From assembly GCA_951812925.1 (NCBI GenBank), contig OX638369.1, positions 130,971,287-131,035,286 on the forward strand: a DNA stretch of 64,000 nucleotides, in the 5' to 3' direction. Shown here in pieces: positions 14,148 through 27,400 of the stretch (position 1 is its first letter; each line of letters begins with the position of its first letter). A program made the position numbers and the translations under genes. This DNA comes from Calliopum simillimum (lineage: Eukaryota; Arthropoda; Insecta; Diptera; Lauxaniidae). Below the pieces are notes generated by a model, which was not told the DNA's origin, searched no databases, and was given only the letters and a program-made list of their open reading frames with translations.

Positions 14148-14252
14148 GGCATTGGTGTAGCGGTCTAAAGGGTTGGTAAATGTAAGTAAAAATAATCTGT
14201 TTCTATCTACATATCACACGGACGGTCGTGGATTCAAATCCTGGTGTGGCCA
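14148..14252 (+). other. tRNA-like sequence (SINE head or tRNA pseudogene)
   Basis: GGCATTGGTGTAGCGGTCTAA resembles the 5' half and A box of a Leu/Ser-type tRNA. After ~55 bases, GGATTCAAATCCTGG resembles the B box and T arm, ending GGCCA. The acceptor stem does not pair properly, so this is more likely a tRNA-derived SINE or pseudogene than a working gene. Confidence 0.3.
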
Positions 14253-15185
14253 GTGTTTTTCTCTTTTTTATAATTTTATTAAAAAAACGCTTACCGCAGC
14301 ATTACAAATAAGCGCTTCAAAAACTCTTTTTTGGTAAGGCTGCGATACTTTTTCTCGCTGACATCCTATGAAATGCATTGTTAAAAAGTTCTTACGGAGC
14401 GGAAGCACTTATTGGTGAAAAAGAAGGGTTTTTGAATTACTTATTTTCCCCTTGGGACGCTACTACAATCATAGATGACTGTTTGATAACTCGTTTTTAA
14501 GAAAAAAATTAGTTCTAAAAGAATCAGTTAAGAATAAAGGGTAAAATTATTTCGTGCGTCTTGTGTATAACCTCAAACATAGCCAAAAACCGCGTTTTTG
14601 CTCTTTATTAACTATTTAGCAATGAATATTTCAGAGCATAAAAAAGATACAGATATAATTCAAAGTGATTCTTGAAGATAAAGAATAGGACTTTCAAAAG
14701 AAATACCAGGTTTTACGATTTCGAACTACATACATTGTTTTGTGATATAACGTCAAATTTGGGAGAAAAAAAATTGTTTAACCTTTATTTAAGGATATTT
14801 CAAAATTCAGACGTGATAGGGAAATTTTGATTCAGATCTAGCATTAAAAAGTACATTTAGAATGACTATTTGGTATCTGCTTGTTGTTTGATTTTTTTTT
14901 AATACAAAAAAAGTCAATCTTTGGTTTAAAATTTAATTTCTCCTAAAGGATACAATTAAGGATGTTCTAGTTTGCATTTTTTCACCTTGCAAACTTTCTG
15001 CATACTCAGTTTTTGGATTTATTTGGATATTTTTTCAAAAAATTTTTACCGTTTGAGCTCACTCTTCGGGGCCATAAAACGAGAAAAGAAGCAGCTACGG
15101 TTTTAAGTAATACGACGTTTTACCATTCTCGACTAACGTAGCATAACCTCATTTACAAAATTCTTCTATATTTTATAAAGCTTAA

Positions 15186-16239
15186 GCTTGCTGGGGGACG
15201 CCGTGTTATTGATTGTTCGCGACCGCAGAAAGTGTAGTAAAGTGCTATGTGGCTGTTATTTATGAAACTACTATCATATTGCACTATTTCATAGGTAAAA
15301 CCCCTTACACTTTTAGTAAAAGCGGCATATGTTCCATTTGGGACATGGGTTAAATTAAGATGCAAATAATTTTTAAACTCGAATATCTCGAACACCAGAG
15401 CTAAACCGTAAAAATTACTATGTCCAAAGGTTAGAATTTTCGACTAGCATATTGCAATATATCGACGTCTCATTTCATTTTGTAAACTCTTGATTGGTCA
15501 TTATATCACCATTAATTGTTTTTTGGTCCACTCGTAATCTCTGAATAATTTTAAAAGAAATATTTCTCAAAGAAAAAAAAAAAAATCCGTAGTTAACGGT
15601 TTGTGAAATGTAACCACTTGAAAATCTTTGTTTACCTACTATGAAGTATGTAATTTTTTGAAGATTTATTACACGTACTATCAAATATAAATTTATCGAG
15701 AAAATTGGCCAAAAGATACAGTGTTAATATAACCACATTCGATTAACGAAATTTAAGACGACTGAAACCTAAATACGAGTAGCATAGATTCAATTTAATG
15801 CTGTCAAGTTTGTAGTGGACCATTAAGTGACTCATCATTAATAATAATATTTTATTCAAAATCAAATATCAATGTTTTACTTTCAAAAAACAGGCGGGAT
15901 TTTGCACTTGTAAGATAACATGACTTGATTTTTGATATATTTATTTCCAGCCCTTGCTACTCAGTAGATGTGTTATTAAGGGTAGATTGCCTTTGGCTTC
16001 CACCTTAATTCAACCAATGATATTTCAAACTAATTTCAATTTCAGACAAATGCATTAATTATAACATAAAAGAGTAATGTTTAAAAATCTTCCTTGCAAC
16101 GAAAGCTTTTTTCATTTCTTAACTTAAATTTGAAAGCGCTGAAGACTAACATTTTTTGTGTAAGAATCATGTAGTATAGGAATTTATATTTGAGCTTTTC
16201 ATAGCACTGAAAGAGTATATGGCATTGTCCTTACGAATG
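15186..16239. other. Intergenic before the gap, nothing recognised
   Basis: AT-rich with no coding signature, repeats or RNA genes that I can support. Confidence 0.35.
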
Positions 16240-16439
16240 NNNNNNNNNNNNNNNNNNNNNNNNNNNNNNNNNNNNNNNNNNNNNNNNNNNNNNNNNNNNN
16301 NNNNNNNNNNNNNNNNNNNNNNNNNNNNNNNNNNNNNNNNNNNNNNNNNNNNNNNNNNNNNNNNNNNNNNNNNNNNNNNNNNNNNNNNNNNNNNNNNNNN
16401 NNNNNNNNNNNNNNNNNNNNNNNNNNNNNNNNNNNNNNN
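16240..16439. other. Assembly gap of 200 N
   Basis: Exactly 200 unknown bases, a typical scaffold placeholder, so the true length is unknown. It lies between the acidic-protein gene and the first visible cyclase exon and could hide missing sequence. Confidence 0.98.
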
Positions 16440-16750
16440 TTATCCACTAAAGAACGTCTACAATATGCTCTTGGCATAACGCTTTGACAAATCGCTATGA
16501 ATACTTGGGTTCACTGGCCTGTTGAGATTTACACAAAAGCGGTATATTATCCTCGGTATATGGTAGCGGGCGTTTCCAATAAATCCTTTTTACACCATCA
16601 ATTCGATATGTCGAACCTACACCTTGCCACAAAAAAAGCACCTTTAGCTGCCATATCCAAGCTTCATAGTTTTGTGAGCCTTGCGTGGAATTCATCACTC
16701 CAGAGAATGTTGTACCATTTTTTTTCTCCCCGTGGTCCGCACCAGATTAT
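16440..16750 (-). pseudogene. Possible Tc1/mariner-type transposase remnant
   Basis: On the minus strand near 16715 a frame reads NILWSDE, which resembles the motif around the second catalytic Asp of Tc1-like transposases. The following frame is interrupted by stops and the rest does not match convincingly. Assignment rests on this one motif. Confidence 0.25.
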
Positions 16751-18410
16751 ATGAAATACTCCAAAGTTCTGCATTTTCATCAAATTTACAGTTCTAAGCA
16801 GAGGTGCATAGCAAGCAATCCTGTCGGGTAGATTTGCGCTAACTAATCGTATTCGAACGGTTCGTTATGAAACAACACTCCTTATTTCGCTTGCAATTGT
16901 TATGGATGACTTGAACGGATAGCGTTAAGCTTATGTAACGATGCGATTGTCGGTCACTGGTGAAGTTTATTTGGTACTCGTCGTGTTTCGGTGGATTATT
17001 CTGGTTTGAATGCATTTGTCATGAAATTATCAAACCGTCCCATTGCTCTGACAAGTTGGAAATTGACGGAAGTGGATATTGCCTATGCCCAGGAAATAGA
17101 AAAAGTCATCTACAGTAATGTCGGAACTTGGTATCGTTTATGCGCGGAAAAACGAAAAATTCATCATCAATAATATCGGATATTCAGGGTATTGAATGCG
17201 TTCTAATCAATTCAGTAAAATACGGGACCATAACTAACAAAATTTAATTATTTACTACCAAGTTTGTTGGGCACACCTATTATTCTGGCCATCCGAAATT
17301 GGTTATATTTTATGAATTAACCAAACGTTAAGTTATTTCTTATAGTTTGTAAGGACTTTTATTGTTTGTTTTGACGCTGAATTATGCTTATGTTGAAAAC
17401 TTAATTATTCTTTGAGAAAAATTAAAACCTTTATGAAAGCAAAAATTTAAAAATCTGTATAGACGGAATTTTGCGAAAAATATTTTTTATTTATTTTAAA
17501 TGGTCCTGGTTATACGTATATAACTTGATCGCCTCCGATACCTATTACTTTTTACAGACATCCGGAGGACTATAGTCATTTATGACCACAAGATCGCTTG
17601 TTACTCATCGAAATACATACTTACATAATGTCTGAATAAATCTTAAATCAAGTAAACTTCAAGTAACTTTAACTTTGACTTTTTACTATCACAAAATAGC
17701 TTAATAAATACAAAACAAATAAATATGTACATCGTTTTTCGAGCCCTAGCCGACAAAAAATCCTATTTTATAATTTTCAAAATGGCTTAGCATGTTCTGA
17801 AATCTGATTCAGTTTGGAATCGGAATGAAAGAAATCTTCAAGAGCTCCGCAGATGTCGAAGATATATCCGGAACTTTCGATGGCTATATCTCCGAAACTA
17901 AGTCCGAGATACCCTTTTTGATCACATATTTTTTTAAGGACTAAGAACTCAATGATAAAAAATTAGTTTCAGAATTTTAGCGAATTTCTAACTAACGTCA
18001 CATGGCCTCCATATGACCTTGAAATATTTTTTCTCAGACGTTCTTGAAAAAAACGGACCCCGGACTCAGGACGTCAAAGTCCCTAGGAAACACATAGTCT
18101 GGTCAAAACGCCATGACATTTTTTTTTTTTTTTTTTGGTAAACCCATGTTATCAACTAATTCCTTATGTGCCTATAACATAAATGTAAAACCACAATGAC
18201 ACTTAACGTCATTTGAAAAAATTATGGCACGTTCTCATGATGACATTATGTACTTAGAAGTGACTTACGACATTTTACGACAGTTTACAAATTAAGGATC
18301 GATTCATATCACTGCTATAGTGATATAAGTTTCGTCTTCCGCCCCGAAGACTCATCAAAAACCTGGTTTTGTTTTGAGTTCGTAATGAGATTTATTATTA
18401 TTTTTTACAG
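16751..18410. other. Upstream of first visible cyclase exon; fragments only
   Basis: A 60-codon ORF at 16991-17173 has no known motif. Near 17895 a GGCTATATCTCCGAAAC stretch matches a repeat family also seen at ~39755, 48310, 50460, 51190 and 52290. No splice-ready exon encoding the missing cyclase N-terminus was found. Confidence 0.3.
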
Positions 18411-21400
18411 TTGTGACATCGGTTGTGCTTTGCATTAACGTAATAATTTGTGCCATATTGGGCTTAGGACGAATCCTTCTGCAATCCCGATTCTTAACTT
18501 ACCATCAAATTTATGAAACAGTTTTAAAATTTGCTCCACATGTGACATGGGCCCTTTCTATTACGCATCTAATTTTGTACTTATTTCTACAAAAATCCGT
18601 TTCTTCTAGGTAAATATGAAAAAAAAAAATCTACTGAGTTTTATATTTATAATCTACCTTTTTTTTCTTTTAAAGGGATGCTCTCGGATGGGCAGTTTTA
18701 TTGAATTTTCTTATATATGTCACATTACCGATTCCTTTATTTTGCGCAGGACTCACTATTGGGGTCATAACAGTATTTGTTTACTTTGTAGCGATAATTG
18801 GAGTATCAAAACGAGATCCATTCTTTTCTGAACAAGTATGGCCTGATTTGTTGTTCCGTATTCCAAAAAAATAATTTATTTAATGTTTTTTTTTTTATTT
18901 GAAAGGTGTCTGCTAATTTAATTTTGATTTTAACAGCCGCGGCCATTGGTTTGCTAAATTACTTTATGGGAGAAGCTAAGCAGAAGCGGGCATTTTTAGA
19001 AGCCAAAAAAAGTTTGGAAGTCAAAATGATAATTGAGGAACAATCTGCAGAACAGGTTTGTATATACTTTTAAGAGGCACATCTAAGCCCACTCTACTAA
19101 TTCCACATTTCACTATTCTGAAGACAAACATTTTTTTTTTAGTTACTTAAATCAATCAATTAAATTAGAAATTTGCACACATACTTATGATGAGTTTCGG
19201 GAATGTGTTTCCCTTAGTGTGTTCCGATGCAAATATTTTTAACAGTTGAAAATTTGACATTTCTTAGGGTAAGTTTCTTCAGATGTCATCTTTCATTTCG
19301 CAATGAAACGTTGTATTTTATTAACTTGAAAAAGCAATTTTTAACAGGTATTTTTTTGAGTTGGTGGATTTCAACGCTGACATAGCTTTTGAACCTCTAA
19401 ATGTTAATGCAAGATTGCTTGCATGCTGATCCAACTAACGCCTATACATGCTTCGATATTTCGATAAGTCACCTTACGATCTTCTTCAATTAGATTTCGC
19501 ACAGCCTCGACATTTTATGGCACTACAGCAGTTTTTAGACGACTTTCGCGTGGGTCGTGTTTAAGTGAAGTTCGTCCGTGCTTGGACTCTTTTGATCAGT
19601 CATAACCCTCGAGAATTTTAAAAAATCATTTTTTGAATGAATTTCGTTCCATTTTTTTAATGAGTTCGTTTACAAGTTCAGAATTAAGGTTATAGTCCGA
19701 AAAGCTTTCGCTTACGTACGTTTAATGCTGGATTAGTTAACGAACACTCATGATGTTTCATTGCGAAATGAAAGATGACGTCTGAAGAAACATATCTAAA
19801 AAATTTCAAACTTTTCAACAGTCAAAAAGATTTGAATTAGAAAACACTATGGGTAGGGTAAGCTGGGGTACATTTGACACCGGGGCACATTTGACTTTGC
19901 CATTTTCGGTGTGAACACGCCTTTCGAACCAAAAACCTGAAACGCAGAAACATAACTAATTAAAGTGGAAGCAACGTTATGAACTTTGGCAGTTCTCTTT
20001 CAACTCCTCCCGCGCTAATACGCTTTTTTAACTTTTTGTGTATTTTTTTGTTATTTTCGACATCTTGTGCGCAAGGGTTTTGCAAATAAAGTTGTATTTT
20101 TTTTTAAAAGTAAGTTTGAAAATTTGGTAGCACTAACCTTTATAATTAATGGAATAAAAGTCTTTTTTATCAAGGTCAAATAGTTTTAATTTTAAAATAT
20201 TTTTAATTCTTCAAGAGATTTTGGGGCACATTTGACTTTTGCCGAAGGGGCACATTTGACGTTCGTCCAGACATATGTTTGAGTATTTTAGAAGATTTTG
20301 TAGTGTTATCTTTTTAAAGATATGGTATACCATTATAAAATGAAGACGAACAGACGCGATGGCGATGAAAAAAAGTTAAATACGCTATTTCTAATGTCGG
20401 AAACCAGATAGAAACTCCGACTTCCGACACAAAATCCATTTCATTTGATTTAGATTTTTGAATAGATGCTTTCCAGGTCCTCTACCACTTATATTAATTT
20501 GAAAATCTGGATGGATGAATTCCCGAAGTAAACATATTACAAAAATCATCATTTATGCGAAGTTTTTAATAATTATCAAATTGATTGGAAGTAAGCCCCA
20601 TCATGTGAAAGCGCTGCAGATATCTTGACGATGGTGTTACCCAAAATCCAGACCAAAGAAATTTCCATCAAACTGGGTATTAACAAACATTTTATGTTGA
20701 TGTTTTCATTAGGGGTGTTGTTGGAAATTGTACTTTATACTTATATTTATATTGTCCTTGGGAAATCTGGCGAAAAATCCAAAAACCCATTTATTTATGT
20801 GGGAGATATTGTAGAAGTATTTAGCTATACTTGATCAAGATCAGTTGTTTGAGAAAAGTTTCACCATTAAGTTGGGTTTTTACAGGGTGCTCCATCTTTT
20901 ATGTCGGTATGTAAACGCTGAATAACTTTCACATTTACCAACCGATTGATTGCATCAGATATGTTTTGGAAACGTCAATTCAGTACAATTTTTGCTATGG
21001 ATCGCTTCACACCGAAACAACGCGCTGAAATAGTGACACTTTACATCGAAAACAGTCGTTCCATTGTGTTAACTCAACGTGGATATCGGAAAAAATATCG
21101 CGGCAAAAAGGCACCATCTGACAATACTATTCGTCGTTTCCCCCCCCGGACTTCTTTTTGTGAGGTTATCTGGAAAGCAAGGTTTACGCCAACCAGCCTC
21201 AAAATATTGACGAGCTCAAGGCAAACATTCGTGCTGAAATCGACGCTATAACACCAGAGATGCTCGGAAAGGTAATGGCAAACGCAGAAAAAAGGAGTCA
21301 TTTTGTAATTGCTAATAAAGGTGGCCACTTAATTGATATTGTTTTCAAAAACTAGTCCAAAAAAATTGTAAAGACCAAAACTGAATAAAAATACATCACT

Positions 21401-24400
21401 TATAGAAATCGGTTGTTTTTTCTCAAAGTTATTCAATGTTTACATACCGACACAAAAGTTGGAGCACCCTGTATAAAACCGGAAACGAAGATGTTTGCCT
21501 GACACATTCACGCACTAAATACGTATTTGAAATCGACTTCTCACATTTATATATGAAATAAGTCTTCGTTAGTACATACATAGGGGAGGGGGGGGCTAGT
21601 GTGGACAATTTTTATATAATTACAAAATTATATATGTAAATATATCATTTTTGTAATAAAGTAATTTTTAGCGATTACTTATACCTCTTGCCTTCATAAT
21701 TGCATCAATAGTTATGATTTTTTGTTTTCATAAATGCTTTATTAATGCATTTTAAAAAGAGCTTACATTTGTCCACACTAGCCCCGTATAAGGGGCTAGT
21801 GTGGACAACCATTGATTTAACTGGGGGCTAATGTGGACACCATAAGAAACTTGATAATTCATACAAAAACGTTAAGAAAGAGTTCAGATACATGTTTATT
21901 CAAGAAAATAATGATGTAATACAAATAATAATACAAATAAAAAATTAACTGCTATCCCATGTTGTATTTGGAGAAATTTATATCAAACTTCATATAACTT
22001 GCTGATCGAGATGTTCCCGGCAGTTGTTGTGCTTGCCACTATTTTATTTCGGTGAATTTGGCTGGTATCCGGTATATCGGGATACGTGAATCTATCGTTC
22101 TTTCTTTTTAGAAACGTTATATCGAAATCTTCAGAACCGTGGATCGTGATAATTTGGCCAATATAAAATACTTTTTGTCCACGTTGTTTCAAACTTCATA
22201 TAACTTGCTGATCGCGATGTTTCCGACAGTTGTTGTGGTTGTGGCAGCTTTGCCACTATTTCATTTCGGTAAATTTCGCTGGTATCCGGTAAATCGGGAT
22301 ACGTGAACCTGTCGTTCTTTCTTTTTAGTAACGTACTTTCTTGGAACTGCTTTTAGAAATGGTCTGACGATATCTGGAGTCATTTCAGCTGCTGCGGACA
22401 TGTCCACACTATCCCTATTTCAGTTGTCCACACTAGCCCCTTCATGTCTTTTTCAATAAAAATAGTTTTTTTTTAATCTTACGGTAAAGTTCTTCAAAAA
22501 TAATTTCAATGGTTTAAATAAACACTATTTTAAGTTGTATTATCTATTAACACTACAGCAGAAGAATAATTAGTTTAAAAGTATCACTGAAATTACGAAA
22601 CAACAAAAAAATTACTTTTTGCTGGGTAAAACACGTTCGGTCACGTTATCATGGAAAGCTGAACTGTCAACAAATGAATTTTTTTTTGGTGATGCAGAGT
22701 GCAAATACCAACTTGAAAAATATAAAACAGAAACAAAAAATTCAAAACGGAGCGAGAATTTGAATTTGTCCACACTAGCCCCCAGTCCACACTAGCCCCC
22801 CCCTCCCCTACTTATAATTTGTATTTATATGAAAAAAATATATGTATTAATGTTTTGTTTAATGTTTCTGTGTTATTTTTGCGAGTATCAAATGTGCCCC
22901 TTGCAATGTCAAATGTGCCCCGTACCTGGGGCACATTTGACAAAATGAGTTTTTTTGAAAAAATTTATAAAAGGACTATTAATGCAGTTTTTTTGGAATT
23001 TTTTTTTTATGGGTTTTCATCTTAAATAATCAATGTTTCAGAAATAGTAAAGAGTACTAAGATCGTGTGACAATTTTTAAAGATACAGGTCTTTGAAAAT
23101 TTAGTGTCAAATGTGCCCCAGTCTCCCCTACTATATTCCCGAAGCTTATAAAACGCCTTGCGTATATTATAAAGTTCTCGCATTATATTGAATTATTGAT
23201 AATAGCTTATATAGTACGGTTACAAAGAAAAAAAGTATTTAAACATGAATTTCCATAATAAGTATATGAATAAGTATGTTAACATTTCAAAGCTACTAAA
23301 GTTTAACTGAATAAACAAACTTTTAATACGAGAAATAAAAATTCCATTCAAAGATTTATACAAAAATATTAACAATATTCTTTTTAAAAACTAGGAAAGA
23401 TTGCTACTGTCTGTCCTACCAAAACATGTCGCCGTTAAAATGCGACAAGACCTTGGATCAACTAGCTCAGAACCATTTAAAAAAATATATATGAGCAGAC
23501 ATGAAAATGTCAGGTACAGGTTTAAGTAATATAAATACGTGTACATAGATAATTGAATACAACTCTTCTCCGACGGTTATTTCTTACAGCATATTATATG
23601 CGGACATTGTCGGCTTTACAGCCATTTCTTCAACTTATAGTGCTCAGGATCTTGTGAAAATGCTTAATGAGCTTTTTGCTCGATTCGACAGCCTTGCTGA
23701 GGTATAATGAGTGTTCCTCATTACTATTGTTGTATGTTTTATTATTATATTTATTCAACTTCTTCTATTACAGAAATATCACCAGCTAAGGATTAAAATT
23801 CTGGGCGACTGTTATTATTGCATTAGTGGTGCTCCAGATGAAAGATCAGATCATGCAGTTCTGTGTGTGCACATGGGCCTGTCTATGGTGAAGGCAATCA
23901 AGTAAGATAAAATGTTAGGTCTTAAGTTGCTTGAATATCATTTATCTGATGCGTGAGAATTAAATAAATGCAATGCGCAATATGATTCAAACTTCAACGT
24001 TTCCATTTTATTATTAGAAGCCAAGAAATTTTTAAAAAATGCATTGTATCTTTATATTACAAACTTATTTTTCCTCAATTAACTATTGCGCTTTTGGTCT
24101 ATTTTTCAACTCTTTGCCTTAAACTCCTCACTCCTATGTTCTCTTTTCAAATGTTTCCTGTTTAAGTATCGATGCGTATTAATGCATTAATGAAACAATT
24201 AATAGAAAGGTTTTGACAAAATTGCGTTTTGAGCTCTTTTTTATGTGGATGGTACAATTCCTCTCTCTCCCCTATTTCTTCAAAGCATTCGATAGACAAA
24301 ATATAAATCCATGTAAAAAAGTTTAAAAGTAAAGTTAAGTACATCACTGGATCCCTAGTAACATAACTTCTATGCCGAGTGTACTGAAAACCTGAAATCA

Positions 24401-27400
24401 TCTTCGTATTTAAGAGACAACAATCCATTCTATAAAAACACTTTCCAAACCTCTTGGGGAATTCGAGAATTTTGGTGTACCTTCTGTATAATTTTCACAA
24501 ATAAATTGCGATTAAAAGCATCTAAAGAATTTTTAATAAATACATAATTCTTTTGTACTCGCTTTCGCAAAATATAAGAACGAACGGATGTCCAGAGAAT
24601 TCATTTGGTTTTCCAATGTATAATAATTTTTCATATAAAAAATAACCACATTTCAAATGTTTATGAATTTGGTAATTTATTTTTTTATTTTTGTATAACT
24701 ATGTTTTACAGTAAAAGTCAAATGTTTGGATTTTATCTTTTTCAGATACGTTCAGCAAAAAGCGAATTCTCCAGTTGACATGAGAGTTGGTATACATACT
24801 GGAGCAGTGCTCGCTGGAATACTGGGTCAGCGTCAGTGGCAATTTGACGTATATTCAAAAGATGTTGAATTGGCCAACAAAATGGAATCAAGTGGAAAGG
24901 CTGGGTTAGTTATATTGTGGTATTAACTAATGCTATTATTGGCAAAAAAACTCCAAAACTTATTTTGCTATAATTATTTGGTACTAAGAAACCTTATACA
25001 AACAATTATAGGAGTTGAAAACGGAAAGCACTTTTCAATAGGTAATTGAATAGATGATCGTTAAAATCCCACACATTTCATATAATGTAACATGTAGGGA
25101 TTTAGCAATCATCGATTTAATTAGTTTCAATATATCGAAAAAAACTTTCGTATTGAAATCGTAGATTTATTTTTTTTTTTTTCTAATCCTATGTTAATGT
25201 TCTGTTTAAATAAAATCTCTGCTCTTTTAGACGTGTACACATATCTGATCGAACTCTTGCTTTCCTCAATGGTGAATTTGAAGTAGAGCCAGCACAAGGA
25301 GAACGTAGGGAAGAAGCATTGCGAATTGCTGGTCTGAAAACATATTTTATAACTAAAGTTTTAAGGCCTGTATGTTATTTACAAGCACTTTACATTTAAG
25401 TTAATTAACCAGAAGTCTTTACTTTAAATCACAGTTCATTGAAACACATAACACTGTCAATGGTACATCTAAATGTGAAGCATCTGATTCATCAGATGAT
25501 GGTGAGGGGAACAAAATACAAGATGAGGAAGAGGAAAAACCAAAGGCCTATGAAGAGAGTGAACAACAAGCTTCAGTAGACTTGGATAAGCAAGAAGATT
25601 TTAAGAAGAGGCTTCAGAATGAATTAGTTGCCAGAGATGGTCACGGGTAACTATTGCAAATGCTATGCACTAAGCCTGATGCAAATATATTTAAACATAA
25701 TTAATATTTTAATATAGAAATTTGGCAAAGGATACATCTATATTCCTGAAATTTAAGCAAAAGGATTTAGAGTCAGCCTATTCTGCCCATCGTGAGCCAG
25801 GATCTTCGATTCCATTATTTGCAGCACTACTTGTTCAATGCATTAATATTCTTCTATCTTACATAATTTTTCCACGGTAATTTGGAATTTATTTTCTTTT
25901 TATTGATTTTATTGTACATATCTTTTCTTTTTTCAACATTGAATAGTTCAACGTTGCACCTTATAAATATTACAGCTCCGTTGGTGCCCATCACCATGCT
26001 TGTATTTATATCAGTATCTGAAAGTTGTTCGTCATTTTTACCAGCATATTTTGTGAACATTAGCAAACGTTCCAATGATATAATTTTTTTGCGAGAGCTA
26101 GCAGCAATTATCATTGCTATTACTATTGGATTGAGCAATCTTATCGAAATGGTTTGTATTAATTATGAAATATTGAAGCATCACGGTCACAAAAGGAGAG
26201 AGCCACTCGGTGCTTATAATGCGTGAGGCTTATATCTTTCAAAACCGATAGTGAAGTATATATCGGGTTTAAAAGTGGCTTTACAGCTGATTATTTAAAA
26301 TTTTCTTCACTAAGCTTTCAAACATTATTCACATATTTTCAAATCATAAAAGATGTGCCTCGATAGACTAAAGACCTAGATGCAAAATGGGGAATCTTTT
26401 TTTATATTGGAAGCGCGTTTTACTTTGAAAATTTATCCAGTTCCATGAACACTTTTTGATTCCTAATAGCGCTGAAAAATATAAAATAACATAAGACAAA
26501 ATTAGTTTAAGGTAGCTTACAACAAAAGAAAAAAATTACGAATGTATTTTTAATTTTCCAAATATATTATATACTATATATGTATTGGGCTCCCGGAAAT
26601 AACGCCAGCAAAATTTTTGGACATAAAACCAAAAATTGATTATAAAATAACGCCAGAATAATTGGAAATAATGCCATAGGAAATAACGCCAAAAAGATTT
26701 TTCCAAATAAGTCTTGAAAAATCCCATACAGAATTCTGGCGTTATTTCCAAAAATTTATGTCAGGAAATTTCTGGCTTTATTTCCAACAAAATTTTTGAC
26801 GTTATTTTCTATAGCTTTATTTCCTGTTTGTAAGTCACATAACTTTTGAAAATAAAGCCATAATTTTTGGAAAAATCGCCACAAAAGTTTTTGGCCTTGT
26901 TTCCAAAACAAAATGGAAATAACGCCAGAATTTTGTGTGGAGATTTTACTGGCTTTATTTCCCAAAAAATTTTTTCGTTCCAATGTGATTATTTCTAAAA
27001 TTTCTGCCGTTATTTCCTTGGCTTTATTTCCAAAAATTAATGCCAGAAAATTTCTGGTTTTATTTCTTATGGCGTTATTTCTTAATTAATTTTTGGCTTT
27101 ATTTACAAATATTCATGTCCGAAAATTTTTAGTGTTATTTCACCAATTTGAAATCTCATTGGTCATTGGTCATTAAAATCTAAATTTAATTAATTTCATT
27201 GCACTCTTAAGCCCAGTATTACCTAAATAAATGGAAAAACTGGAAAAAAATAGGCATTAAAGATAACGAATCGTTTCCATATTCCAGTTTTTAATTGAGT
27301 AAATTACCACTGCTATTGCTGAGTAGAAACATAATCGAATAACATGTTGACTTATTTTAATAATTCATATCTTTTATTTATTTTCGTTTTTTTTAACCCA

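Larger units (their letters stand above)
19854..23130. mobile_element. 3.3-kb element with repeated GGGGCACATTTGAC phrase, hosting two insertions
   Basis: It starts TAGGGTAAGCTGGGGTACAT and ends CCCCAGTCTCCCCTA, whose reverse complement reads TAGGGGAGACTGGGGCACAT. The phrase GGGGYACATTTGAC occurs direct at 19865, 19882, 20223, 20247 and 22928 and inverted at 22886 (variant), 22908 and 23106. A deleted mariner (20883-21471) and a second phrase element (21581-22810) sit inside; removing them leaves ~1.46 kb. I found no transposase of its own. TA at both ends suits a Tc1/mariner/pogo-type target site, but this is inference. Confidence 0.65.

Noticed and set aside
14148..14252. Functional intron-containing tRNA gene
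   Set aside because: The A and B boxes are recognisable but the acceptor stem does not pair and position 54 is not T, so it is better read as a SINE or pseudogene.
16199..16479. ORFs running through the N block
   Set aside because: They consist almost wholly of unknown bases.
18836..18873. Extension of the second visible cyclase exon to an early stop
   Set aside because: The GTATGG donor after GAACAA keeps phase with the next exon and matches cyclase length. The read-through residues are not family-like.
25882..26226. A free-standing 114-aa membrane protein
   Set aside because: It is a cyclase exon (25947-26151) read through both flanking introns.
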